This document shows positions 15,698 through 23,175 of a DNA stretch of 24,026 nt, in pieces. The notes beneath the pieces were generated by a model. It did no database searches and had not been told where the DNA came from. It saw only the letters and a list, made by a program, of their open reading frames with translations. Each line of letters begins with the position of its first letter. Within the stretch, counting starts at the first letter, position 1. The position numbers and the translations under genes are program-made. Source of the DNA: UBA5026 sp949065595 (GTDB lineage: Bacteria > Bacillota_I > Bacilli_A > RF39 > UBA660); NCBI GenBank assembly GCA_949065595.1, contig CARSXK010000018.1, positions 1 to 24,026 on the forward strand, written 5' to 3'.

Positions 15698-16054
15698 ATG
15701 AGAGATGTTATATTTTATGGAATTGTTTTTTTCACTCTATACTTTAGCTATGTACTATTTGTAATTATTCGAAAAAAGAAATTGGAAAAATTTAAGAATA
15801 ATACATATGTCAAATATCTAGAGAATGTGTATCATTTAGATATGAATACAATTCCTATAAAAGTGCTTGCGCATGTCATTGCCTTTGCCAATGCGATGAT
15901 TATTACTGCAACTTTGTGTGCTATTAGTATTACAGCGAATCTGTTATTTAAAATGCTACTTGCCACTGCTATTTTAATTCCATTTCAGTTATTGGTATAC
16001 CACATAATTGGAAAAATAATGCAAATGAAGCAAAAAAGAAAGGAAGAAGAATGA
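15698..16054 (+). CDS. Small membrane protein between the leucine T-box and leuS
   Basis: 118 aa from ATG 15698, preceded by GAGGTGG; the upstream in-frame ATG at 15671 lies inside the T-box terminator and is rejected. Helices at about 5-24, 52-74 and 78-100 would cross the membrane; the N- and C-terminal loops are rich in Lys (RKKKLEKFK, KQKRKEEE). Its stop overlaps the leuS start (ATGATG at 16051-16056), indicating translational coupling. No family recognised. Being behind a leucine-responsive T-box hints at a link with leucine supply or with LeuRS itself, but that is inference. Confidence 0.85.
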   Translation: MRDVIFYGIVFFTLYFSYVLFVIIRKKKLEKFKNNTYVKYLENVYHLDMNTIPIKVLAHVIAFANAMIITATLCAISITANLLFKMLLATAILIPFQLLVYHIIGKIMQMKQKRKEEE

Positions 16055-18870
16055 TGTATAATTTTAAAGAAAAAGAACAAAAATGGCAAAAATTTTGGGA
16101 GGAAAATCAAACCTTTCAAACAGATGTATGGGATTTTTCTAGACCCAAATATTACGCGTTAGATATGTTTCCTTATCCATCAGGTGTAGGACTTCATGCA
16201 GGACATCCAGAGGGATATACGGCAACAGATATTATAACTCGTATGAAAAAAATGCAGGGGTATAATGTGCTGCATCCAATGGGATGGGATGCCTTTGGTT
16301 TACCTGCTGAACAATATGCAATTACAACAGGAAATCATCCAGAACAGTTTACCAATGAAAATATTCAAACATTTAAAAAGCAGCTAAAATCTTTAGGATT
16401 TGCTTATGATTGGAAAAGAGAAATCGCAACTACAGATCCTTCTTATTATAAGTGGACACAATGGATTTTTAAACAACTTTATCTAGATGGATATGCAAAA
16501 TATGTTGATATGCCTGTAAATTGGTGTGAGGAACTTGGAACAGTTTTATCCAATGATGAAGTCATTGATGGGAAAAGTGAACGTGGGGGATATCCAGTGG
16601 TTCGTAAAAACATGAAACAATGGGTAATGGATATTCCAGCATATGCTGAAAAATTATTGAATCATTTAGAAGAATTGGACTGGCCAGAATCGACTAAAGA
16701 AATTCAAAGAAATTGGATTGGTAAATCAGAAGGTGCTTTGGTCGACTTTAAAGTGGCGAACACAAATCAAAGCTTTACTGTTTTTACAACAAGATGCGAT
16801 ACTCTATTTGGTGCAACTTACTGTGTTTTAGCCCCAGAACATTTAATTGTAGACGATATTACCACGAAAGAGCAAAAAGCAGTAGTAGAATCATACAAGA
16901 AAGTGTGTGCGACCAAATCGGAATTAGAACGAACAGAACTGAACAAAGAAAAAACGGGTGTATTTACAGGTGCCTATGCCATTAATCCTGTTACGAATGA
17001 AGAAATTCCAATTTGGATATCTGATTATGTACTTGCGACTTATGGAACAGGCGCTATTATGGCTGTTCCAGCACATGATGAAAGAGACTATGAATTTGCC
17101 CAAAAATTCAATCTTCCAATTATCCAAGTACTAGAAGAGGAAACTGGAGAGGCAAAAGAAAATGAATGCAAAAAAAATAGCATTGTTGCAGTGGTATATG
17201 ACAAGGAAAAAAATCAATATTTAACCATTAATTGGCATCAAAATGGAGGACGATTATTCATTGGTGGTTCCATTCAAGAGGGAGAAACACCAAAGGAATG
17301 TGCCATTCGCGAAATCAAAGAAGAAACAGGATATACCGATATTGAGCTTGTAAAAGAAACATTTAAAGTCAGACATCATTATTATGCATATAACAAGGAC
17401 AAATATTTTCAAATCGAATGTACAGGTTTCTTGTTTGAATTAAAGACCCATCATAAAGAAAACCAAAATTTAGATGCGGATGAAGCATTTGATGTTGAAT
17501 GGGTATCTTTAGAAACGGTTGAACAAGAGATAAAAGATGCATTGCATTTAAAAATATTGGAATATATTCAATCGGGATGTGCAATGGTAGGGGATGGAAT
17601 TCATATCCATTCTGAATTCTTAAATGGTCTCAATAAAGAAGATGCGATTTCAACTATGATTGCTTGGTTAGAAGAACATCATGTTGGAAAAAAACAAATT
17701 AATTATCGGTTAAGAGAATGGATTTTTGCGCGTCAGCGTTATTGGGGAGAACCTGTTCCCATTATACATATGGAAGATGGAACAGACCTTGTATTAGAGG
17801 ATTCACAATTGCCTCTTATTTTACCAAAAATGGATGACTATAAGGGCAGAAATGGGGCAGCACCATTAGAGAATGCCGAAGATTGGAAACAAGTTGAAAT
17901 AGATGGAATCAAAGGAATAAGGGAAACCTCTACTATGCCAGGAAGTGCTGCTTCTAGCTGGTATTTCTTAAGATATATTGATCCAGAGAATGAAAATCAA
18001 ATTGCAGACCCAGAACTTTTAAAACATTGGTTACCAGTCGATTTATATGTAGGTGGCCCAGAACATGCTGTTGGACATTTATTATATTCTAGATTTTGGA
18101 ATGAATATTTGTATGATAAAGGGATCGTTCCAGTCAGGGAACCATTTCAAAAATTGGTACATCAAGGAATGATTTTAGGTGCGAACGGAATTAAAATGGG
18201 AAAACGATATCCTGAATATGTAGTAAATCCAACAGATGTCGTAGAAAGTCATGGGGCAGATGCCCTCCGTTTATACGAGATGTTTATGGGACCACTTCAA
18301 GCAGATAAGCCTTGGAGTCAGACAGGTTTAGATGGCTCTAAAAAATTTTTGGATAGGGTTTATCGTGTTTTTGAAGAAGGAAAAATGATAGAAACCTCTA
18401 CACCTGAATTAGAAAAAATTTATCATCAAACGGTGAAGAAAGTAACCACTGATTATGAAACTTTAAATTTTAATACAGCAATTAGTCAGATGATGATTTT
18501 TATCAATGCTGTATACAAAGAAGATAAGATTTCAAAGGAATATGCTGAAGGATTCATTCAGCTTTTAAATCCTGTCTGTCCACATATAACAGAAGAAATT
18601 TGGCATACCTTTTTGGGACATAATGATACCATAGCGATATCTGTATGGCCAACTTACGAAGAATCTAAAACAGTAGAAGATACATATGAAATGATTGTAC
18701 AAGTCAATGGAAAAGTAAGAGGAAAGATTGAAGTATCGACTAATACTAGCAAAGAAGAGATGGAAATACTTGCAAAAGATATTCCAAATGTAAAAAGCCA
18801 TATTGAGGGTAAGGATATTGTAAAGGTGATTACAGTACCTAAAAAATTGGTCAATATTGTTGTTAAATGA
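16051..18870 (+). CDS. leuS: Leucyl-tRNA synthetase with inserted Nudix domain
   Basis: Charges tRNA-Leu with leucine. 939 aa, about 135 more than a typical bacterial enzyme. Class I features: HAGH (49-52); CP1 editing domain with TTRCDT (246-251; usually TTRPDT) and AHDERDYEF with the conserved Asp346 that recognises misactivated amino acids; RQRYWGEP; anticodon-binding and C-terminal domains. The extra length is one block at about 371-506, just after NLPI of the editing domain, and it contains a perfect Nudix box: Gly406-x5-Glu412-x7-Arg420-Glu421-Ile-x-Glu424-Glu425-x-Gly427-Tyr. LeuRS sequence resumes at VGDGIHIHSEFLNGLN (513 on). The KMSKS loop is KMGKR (715-719) followed by YPEYVVNP. 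The reading frame is continuous, so this is an in-frame domain insertion. Controlled by the T-box. Confidence 0.97.
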   Translation: MMYNFKEKEQKWQKFWEENQTFQTDVWDFSRPKYYALDMFPYPSGVGLHAGHPEGYTATDIITRMKKMQGYNVLHPMGWDAFGLPAEQYAITTGNHPEQFTNENIQTFKKQLKSLGFAYDWKREIATTDPSYYKWTQWIFKQLYLDGYAKYVDMPVNWCEELGTVLSNDEVIDGKSERGGYPVVRKNMKQWVMDIPAYAEKLLNHLEELDWPESTKEIQRNWIGKSEGALVDFKVANTNQSFTVFTTRCDTLFGATYCVLAPEHLIVDDITTKEQKAVVESYKKVCATKSELERTELNKEKTGVFTGAYAINPVTNEEIPIWISDYVLATYGTGAIMAVPAHDERDYEFAQKFNLPIIQVLEEETGEAKENECKKNSIVAVVYDKEKNQYLTINWHQNGGRLFIGGSIQEGETPKECAIREIKEETGYTDIELVKETFKVRHHYYAYNKDKYFQIECTGFLFELKTHHKENQNLDADEAFDVEWVSLETVEQEIKDALHLKILEYIQSGCAMVGDGIHIHSEFLNGLNKEDAISTMIAWLEEHHVGKKQINYRLREWIFARQRYWGEPVPIIHMEDGTDLVLEDSQLPLILPKMDDYKGRNGAAPLENAEDWKQVEIDGIKGIRETSTMPGSAASSWYFLRYIDPENENQIADPELLKHWLPVDLYVGGPEHAVGHLLYSRFWNEYLYDKGIVPVREPFQKLVHQGMILGANGIKMGKRYPEYVVNPTDVVESHGADALRLYEMFMGPLQADKPWSQTGLDGSKKFLDRVYRVFEEGKMIETSTPELEKIYHQTVKKVTTDYETLNFNTAISQMMIFINAVYKEDKISKEYAEGFIQLLNPVCPHITEEIWHTFLGHNDTIAISVWPTYEESKTVEDTYEMIVQVNGKVRGKIEVSTNTSKEEMEILAKDIPNVKSHIEGKDIVKVITVPKKLVNIVVK

Positions 18871-18890
18871 GATTTAAAATATTACTATGA

Positions 18891-18981
18891 AAAAAATCAT
18901 AGTATAGTTTACAAGTAGAAAAAAGGATATTTGTGCATTGTAAACGGGGGTAAGCCATCTTTTAGTGGTTGGATGAAGAAG
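18891..18981 (+). repeat. Leader block copy A with G5 tract
   Basis: First of three related blocks. It contains ATCATAGTATAG, the inverted repeat GTTTACAA (18907-18914) / TTGTAAAC (18938-18945) with a 23-base spacer, five G (18946-18950), TAAGCCATC, four T and AGTGGTTG-ATGAA. It lies just after the leuS stop. Copies B and C have ten G, CCCTC and five T in the same places. Confidence 0.8.
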
Positions 18982-19064
18982 GTGGATTATGGTATTTTGC
19001 CTTAACTGGTGAATCTTCTGGAAGGTGGCCTTCAGAAACTTCCCGTTTTATTAAAGCTAATTAA
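18966..19064 (+). pseudogene. Remnant of a coding 3' end
   Basis: A 32-codon frame with no start codon, closed upstream by TAG (18963-18965), reads WLDEEGGLWYFALTG, then ESSGRWPSETSRFIKAN, then TAA. The Trp/Tyr/Phe-rich composition is protein-like, not random for this AT-rich DNA. The block just before it can be read in another frame as CIVNGGKPSFSGW, which would join smoothly if one TTGG repeat had been lost. It may be the tail of a lost surface or pilin-like gene. No family assigned. Confidence 0.4.
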
Positions 19065-19093
19065 GTAGAATTAACCATGATAATATAAATTTT

Positions 19094-19117
19094 GGAATCC
19101 TAATGGGCTTCCTTTTT
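19094..19117 (+). terminator. Terminator ahead of pilin-like gene A
   Basis: GGAA-T-CC, TAAT loop, GG-GC-TTCC, five T. It separates leuS and the remnant from the promoter at 19140. Confidence 0.6.
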
Positions 19118-19139
19118 AATATATTAATTTTAAAAGTGA

Positions 19140-19168
19140 TTGCCAAAAAAAACTTTTTTTGATATGAT
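19140..19168 (+). promoter_or_regulatory. Promoter of pilin-like gene A
   Basis: TTGCCA (19140-19145), 17-base spacer made largely of an A tract and a T tract, TATGAT (19163-19168), 82 bases before the ATG. Confidence 0.65.
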
Positions 19169-19249
19169 AACTACAGTAGACTATTAAGTAGTAGGAAAAT
19201 CATTCAATGACAAAGGCATATTTTACTTATAGAAAAGGGGAATATAACA

Positions 19250-19942
19250 ATGAAAAAAGGATTTGCGACGAGTGCGATACTCTATACTATATTATTATTA
19301 TTTTTAGTACTTATGGTTGGGATACTCAATAATTTACAAAATAAAAAATCAATATTGGATGGGCTAAAAGCGGATACTGTAAATGCATTAGAAAAAGATA
19401 CAGTATTAGATGGCATTTTAAACCAAATAGCAATCATAAATAGTAAAATTAACCAGTTTGAAACACAGATAGGAACAACAGACATTAGTAATATAGGAGA
19501 TGGAACTATTACGGGTGCTATTTCCCATTTAAACAACAATCTATTTCCATCACTTAAAAATCAAAGGTGCATATTATGGGATACAGTTCAAGGAACAGGC
19601 GTAAATGAATATAGTTGTATTTCATTCCAATTGTTGACCTCTTCTGAAAATACCGATATATATCTTATAAACGGTCATATGCGAGTTGCAAAAAGTGGTG
19701 AATATAGCTTTAGTAAGGGAGGATTAGCCAAATATTCTGAAATAATTTCTTCAAACGTAGTAGTAACACCATCTAATATACTGAATCATGACTCGACCAG
19801 TAGAATTAATGCATTTACTTATATGAGAGGAAGTTATCATGAAGATGGGACATTAGACATAACTGGGTGGTATGCTAATATGACAGGAGATCAGACTGCT
19901 CAAATTGAGTTTACAGGCTTTGTGGTTGTAGGCAAAAAGTAA
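19250..19942 (+). CDS. Pilin-like surface fibre protein A
   Basis: 230 aa. It starts MKKGFATSAILYTILLLFLV: a short basic leader, Gly-Phe and one long hydrophobic helix (about 5-28), like type IV prepilins and pseudopilins, but position +5 after the Gly-Phe cleavage site is Ala, not Glu. A polar coiled-coil-like stretch follows (about 45-75: ILNQIAIINSKINQFE), then GTTDISNIGDGTITGAISHL, which resembles phage tail-fibre connectors, then a beta-rich C-terminal tip (about 110-230). The first ~100 residues are almost identical to protein B (20122-20799) and the tips are different. Probably displayed on the cell surface, perhaps in a pilus; function unknown. RBS AAAGGGGA, own promoter at 19140. Confidence 0.85.
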   Translation: MKKGFATSAILYTILLLFLVLMVGILNNLQNKKSILDGLKADTVNALEKDTVLDGILNQIAIINSKINQFETQIGTTDISNIGDGTITGAISHLNNNLFPSLKNQRCILWDTVQGTGVNEYSCISFQLLTSSENTDIYLINGHMRVAKSGEYSFSKGGLAKYSEIISSNVVVTPSNILNHDSTSRINAFTYMRGSYHEDGTLDITGWYANMTGDQTAQIEFTGFVVVGKK

Positions 19943-20001
19943 ATGGAACGATTGAAGTACAATCTTTCTATGTAGGATGAAAACGTGAAGAAAAGATTAC
20001 A

Positions 20002-20100
20002 ATGAAAAAGAATCATAGTATAGTTTACAAGTAGAAAAATGAATGTTTGCGAATTGTAAACGGGGGGGGGGTAATACCCTCTTTTTAGTGGTTGAATGAA
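20002..20100 (+). repeat. Leader block copy B with G10 tract
   Basis: Second copy: GTTTACAA (20023-20030), 23-base spacer, TTGTAAAC (20054-20061), ten G (20062-20071), TAATA, CCCTC (20077-20081), five T, AGTGGTTGAATGAA. The G run, short loop, CCCTC and T run could form a small terminator-like hairpin. TTGCGAATTGTAAAC and the sequence after the G run match copy C nearly base for base. Confidence 0.85.
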
Positions 20101-20121
20101 AAAAGAATAGGAGATGTAGAA

Positions 20122-20799
20122 ATGAAAGAAAAAGGATTTGCGACGAGTGCGATACTCTATACTATATTATTATTGTTTTTAGTACTTATGGTTGGGATAC
20201 TCAATAATTTACAAAATAAAAAAACGCTATTAGATGCATTAAAAAAAGATACCATATATGCTTTGGAAAAAGATACAGTGTTAGATGGAATTTTAAACCA
20301 AATAGCAATCATAAATAGTAAAATTAACCAGTTTGAAACAAAGATAGGAACAACAGACATTAGTAATATAGGGGATGGAACCATTACAGGTGCCCTTTCC
20401 CATTTAAACAGCAATCTACTTCCCATTCTTAATGCTGGATCAACATACCTATGGGATGAGGTTTCTGGAATAGCCACCGATAGCTGGTCAAGTATGAGAA
20501 TGATTTTGCTGATTTCTTCTGAAAATACGGATATCTATTATTTTAATGGTGCATTACGTTTGTTGGATACTGGTACTTTTAGTTATACCAAGAACAACTT
20601 GCCAAAATATCTGGGTTATGTAATCGTAACAGATACAGCGGTATTAAATCATGATAGTACTAAATGGATTAATTCCTATGTGAATTTGATGGGCACTTAT
20701 ACTAACAATGGAAGTTTGAAATTGGAAGGTTATGGTAATTTAGAAGCAGTCACACAAGTCGGCTTTAAAGGATTGATTATTTTAGATAAAACAAAATAA
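20122..20799 (+). CDS. Pilin-like surface fibre protein B (paralogue of A)
   Basis: 225 aa from ATG 20122, behind AGGAGATG; an upstream TTG at 20092 lies in the repeat and is rejected. Same plan as protein A: MKEKGFATSAILYTILLLFL, hydrophobic helix, coiled coil (ILNQIAIINSKINQFE), IGTTDISNIGDGTITGA connector, beta-rich tip with a different sequence (YLWDEVSGIATDSWSS…). The DNA identity with A is very high over the stalk and falls abruptly near residue 100, the pattern of gene conversion or recent duplication with tip exchange. A shared fragment (ILNHDST) remains in the tips. Compared with copy C, 25 bases holding the -10 box are missing between block and gene, so I see no strong promoter. Confidence 0.85.
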   Translation: MKEKGFATSAILYTILLLFLVLMVGILNNLQNKKTLLDALKKDTIYALEKDTVLDGILNQIAIINSKINQFETKIGTTDISNIGDGTITGALSHLNSNLLPILNAGSTYLWDEVSGIATDSWSSMRMILLISSENTDIYYFNGALRLLDTGTFSYTKNNLPKYLGYVIVTDTAVLNHDSTKWINSYVNLMGTYTNNGSLKLEGYGNLEAVTQVGFKGLIILDKTK

Positions 20800-20805
20800 T
20801 ATAAG

Positions 20806-20837
20806 GATGGTTCAAACAACTTTGATCCATCTTTTTT
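20806..20837 (+). terminator. Terminator of pilin-like gene B
   Basis: GATGG-T-TCAAA, CAAC loop, TTTGA-T-CCATC, six T. Confidence 0.85.
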
Positions 20838-20866
20838 ATGTAGAACTTTAAAAAAATGAGGTAATA

Positions 20867-20875
20867 TGCTATAAT
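20867..20875 (+). promoter_or_regulatory. Extended -10 promoter of trmB
   Basis: TGCTATAAT (TATAAT at 20870-20875), 24 bases before the chosen start. Confidence 0.6.
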
Positions 20876-20898
20876 AGATACGAGTTAGGAGAATGAAT

Positions 20899-21528
20899 AT
20901 GCGCTTGAGAAATATCAAAGGTGCGAAAGAAACTGTTTTAAAATCACCTTATGTCATTGCCAATCCCCATTTTTTTAAAGAAAAATGGAATACCTATTTT
21001 CAAAATAATCATCCGATACATTTAGAAATTGGAATGGGTAAAGGTAGATTTTTAATAGAAAATGCAAAGCGGTATCCTCATATCAATTTTATAGGAATTG
21101 AAAAATACTATAGTGTATTAATTAAGGCTGTACAGTCATTAGAAAATGAAACCCTTCCGAATCTAAAAATTATCCCAATGGATGCCAAAGAAATAGAAAG
21201 TGTTTTTCAACAAGAAATTGAAACACTATATCTTAATTTTTCTGACCCATGGCCCAAAAACAAGCATGAACAAAGAAGATTGACTAGTTCTAAATTTTTA
21301 GAACAATACGATACTATTTTTCGGAATAAAAAGCATATTATTATGAAAACAGATAATCGCAAATTATTTGAATATTCTATTATATCTTGTACAGATTATG
21401 GGTATCATATAAAACAAATATCATTGAATTTATATGAAGAGGAAATAGAAGACAATATCGCAACGGAATACGAAATTAAATTTTCAACAAAAGGTTGTCC
21501 AATTTATCGGATGGAAATTGAAAAATGA
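20899..21528 (+). CDS. trmB: tRNA (guanine-N7)-methyltransferase
   Basis: Makes m7G46 in the variable loop of tRNAs with S-adenosylmethionine. 209 aa from ATG 20899: it begins MRLRN like most family members and has AGGAGA at the right distance, whereas ATG 20893 abuts that site. SAM-binding LEIGMGKGRF (42-51) and FIGIEKY, then YLNFSDPWPKNKHEQRRLT (Asp116-Pro-Trp-Pro), the substrate and catalytic signature of TrmB. Length is normal. Monocistronic between its own promoter and the inverted repeat at 21528-21575. Confidence 0.97.
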   Translation: MRLRNIKGAKETVLKSPYVIANPHFFKEKWNTYFQNNHPIHLEIGMGKGRFLIENAKRYPHINFIGIEKYYSVLIKAVQSLENETLPNLKIIPMDAKEIESVFQQEIETLYLNFSDPWPKNKHEQRRLTSSKFLEQYDTIFRNKKHIIMKTDNRKLFEYSIISCTDYGYHIKQISLNLYEEEIEDNIATEYEIKFSTKGCPIYRMEIEK

Positions 21529-21575
21529 TTTTACAAAAAGTATACAATTATGAAAAAGAAAGTCTTTTGTAAAAT
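21528..21575 (+). repeat. 11-bp inverted repeat between trmB and the lipoprotein operon
   Basis: ATTTTACAAAA (21528-21538) and TTTTGTAAAAT (21565-21575) are perfectly complementary around a 26-base loop. It may end the trmB transcript; its right arm lies at the -35 position of the next promoter, so it could also be an operator. The core TTTACAA/TTGTAAA recalls the arms of the leader blocks. Confidence 0.5.
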
Positions 21576-21584
21576 ATAATAATT

Positions 21585-21593
21585 TGCTATACT
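21585..21593 (+). promoter_or_regulatory. Extended -10 promoter of the lipoprotein operon
   Basis: TGCTATACT (TATACT at 21588-21593), 20 bases before the ATG; -35 poor. Confidence 0.55.
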
Positions 21594-21613
21594 AATAGTA
21601 AGAGTGGTGAAAG

Positions 21614-22228
21614 ATGAAAAAATTAATAATTTTACTCCTATGCCTATGTATGACAGGCTGTACTATTGTTAGAATAGATACAAAGAGTATTGATAACATT
21701 TTATCTGTAGTACTCTCAAAAGAAAATGACTTATATAATCAAATTGGAAAAGGGTATAAGTACTACGTTCCAAGAGGTGTTTCCTACATGGATACTGATG
21801 AATTGAATGATAAATTATACTCAAATGGTGTGTATTATTACCTTTACATTGATGCTGTTTCCTATTTTTATAAAACAAAAATAGAGTATCAAGAAAATGA
21901 AACACTCTATTATTCTAAAAAAATAGATGGAAAAAAAGAAGGATATTTGGAAATTACAAAAGAAGGCGACAAATATCGCATTGAATTTGTGTATAATTAT
22001 GCCAGAATAGAAGCATTAGTAAATAAGAATGAAATTGAAAATGTGATATTAAATGCATCGTATATTCTTTCTACTGTAAAATTCAATGATAATGTGATTG
22101 AATTGATGTTACAAGAAGACTATTTTACAAATAGAGAAGAAAAATATGATTTATTTATATCAAAGAATCAAGACAATATAACTGATGAAAATCAAAAAAT
22201 CGAGTTAGAAGAAAATCAAGAAAATTAG
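21614..22228 (+). CDS. Lipoprotein of unknown function
   Basis: 204 aa with a type II signal peptide: MKKLIILLLCLCMTGC, lipobox ending at Cys16, so the mature protein is lipid-anchored outside the membrane. The body has several strand-like segments with many tyrosines (YLYIDAVSYFYKTKIEY, EGYLEITKEGDKYRIEF) and a low-complexity Asn/Glu/Gln tail. The family is not recognised; the general look is that of small lipoproteins conserved among low-GC bacteria. First gene of an operon with 22240-23892; RBS GGTGAAAG; gap to the next start 11 bases. Confidence 0.85.
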   Translation: MKKLIILLLCLCMTGCTIVRIDTKSIDNILSVVLSKENDLYNQIGKGYKYYVPRGVSYMDTDELNDKLYSNGVYYYLYIDAVSYFYKTKIEYQENETLYYSKKIDGKKEGYLEITKEGDKYRIEFVYNYARIEALVNKNEIENVILNASYILSTVKFNDNVIELMLQEDYFTNREEKYDLFISKNQDNITDENQKIELEENQEN

Positions 22229-22239
22229 AGGTGATGTAT

Positions 22240-23175
22240 ATGGGTTTAATGGACAAGTTTAAAAATCTATTCACAGAGGAAGTGGAAGAAGAGGTAAAAC
22301 CAATCAAAAAAGAGGTCAGACATGTTGAAATTCCATCTCCAAGAAGAGAAGTAAGAGAAACAAAAATTGAAAAACCAAGTGAGACTGTATCCGATCGTGC
22401 AATTATGAATAAAGAAGAAAAAGTTTCCTTTCCGCTCTATTTTGATGATAAAGACTTTGATGATTTAGAAAAACCAAAAAAAGAAATGAAACCAATCAAA
22501 AAAGAAGTACCAAAGCCAGAAGCATACCAAGGGGCAAGGATTCAAAAGGTAGAACGTAGATTTGAAGCTTCTCCAATCATTTCCCCAGTATATGGTGTAT
22601 TGGATAAAAACTATAAAAAGGAAGACATTCCTACTCGTAAAGAACAACCGAGTGACTATACAAGAAAACCAAGAAGTATTACAGTAGATGATATTCGTAA
22701 TAAAGCCTTTGGTACACTAGAAGATGATTTAGAAGATACCTTATTTGGGAAAAATTCTATTTTATTTCGTGAGGAAATACCAACTGATGATAAATTAGAA
22801 GAAACAGGAATTGATATCTTTGGAGAATTACAAATGGAAGAAGAAAATAAAATAGAAGACACTTTGAACAATAAGATGGTAGAAGAGGAATCACCGATAG
22901 ATTTTCCTGATACAACTATAAAAGAAGAAGACATAGATGAAGATACCATCTTACTTGCTAAGCAGTTAGAGGAACAAAAGAAAAAACTAGAAGAAATCAA
23001 TGAGTACATCAATGAAAATTCTACGGAAGGGGATAGCACAGAAGTAAAGGAAGTTTCAGAGGAGAAAAGTAAACATGCCAAAGAAGAACCAGAAACAACA
23101 AATAATGAGGATTTGACAGAAAGTGAATTACTGAATTTAGTAGATGCAATGTATGAGAAAAGGGATGAAGAATAA
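22240..23175 (+). CDS. Acidic, largely disordered cytoplasmic protein with SPIISPVYG motif
   Basis: 311 aa from ATG 22240 behind AGAGGTGATG. The N-terminus MGLMDKFKNLF could be an amphipathic membrane-binding helix. Most of the protein is charged and repetitive (KPIKKEV occurs twice, around residues 22 and 86), with a predicted coiled coil near 245-265 (LAKQLEEQKKKLEEI). One compact conserved-looking segment, FEASPIISPVYGVLDKNYKKEDI (about 109-131), stands out. No enzyme signature. A scaffold or division/envelope role is only a guess from composition and from its YtxG/YtxH-like partners downstream. Its stop overlaps the next ATG by one base. Confidence 0.8.
   Translation: MGLMDKFKNLFTEEVEEEVKPIKKEVRHVEIPSPRREVRETKIEKPSETVSDRAIMNKEEKVSFPLYFDDKDFDDLEKPKKEMKPIKKEVPKPEAYQGARIQKVERRFEASPIISPVYGVLDKNYKKEDIPTRKEQPSDYTRKPRSITVDDIRNKAFGTLEDDLEDTLFGKNSILFREEIPTDDKLEETGIDIFGELQMEEENKIEDTLNNKMVEEESPIDFPDTTIKEEDIDEDTILLAKQLEEQKKKLEEINEYINENSTEGDSTEVKEVSEEKSKHAKEEPETTNNEDLTESELLNLVDAMYEKRDEE

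Noticed and set aside
20062..20071. G10 tract as a G-quadruplex
   Set aside because: A single run of ten G cannot easily fold into an intramolecular quadruplex; slippage or the arm of a small hairpin is more likely.
20092..20121. TTG start extending pilin-like protein B by ten residues
   Set aside because: It lies in the repeat block and would bury the AGGAG site; the MKEKGF start matches protein A.
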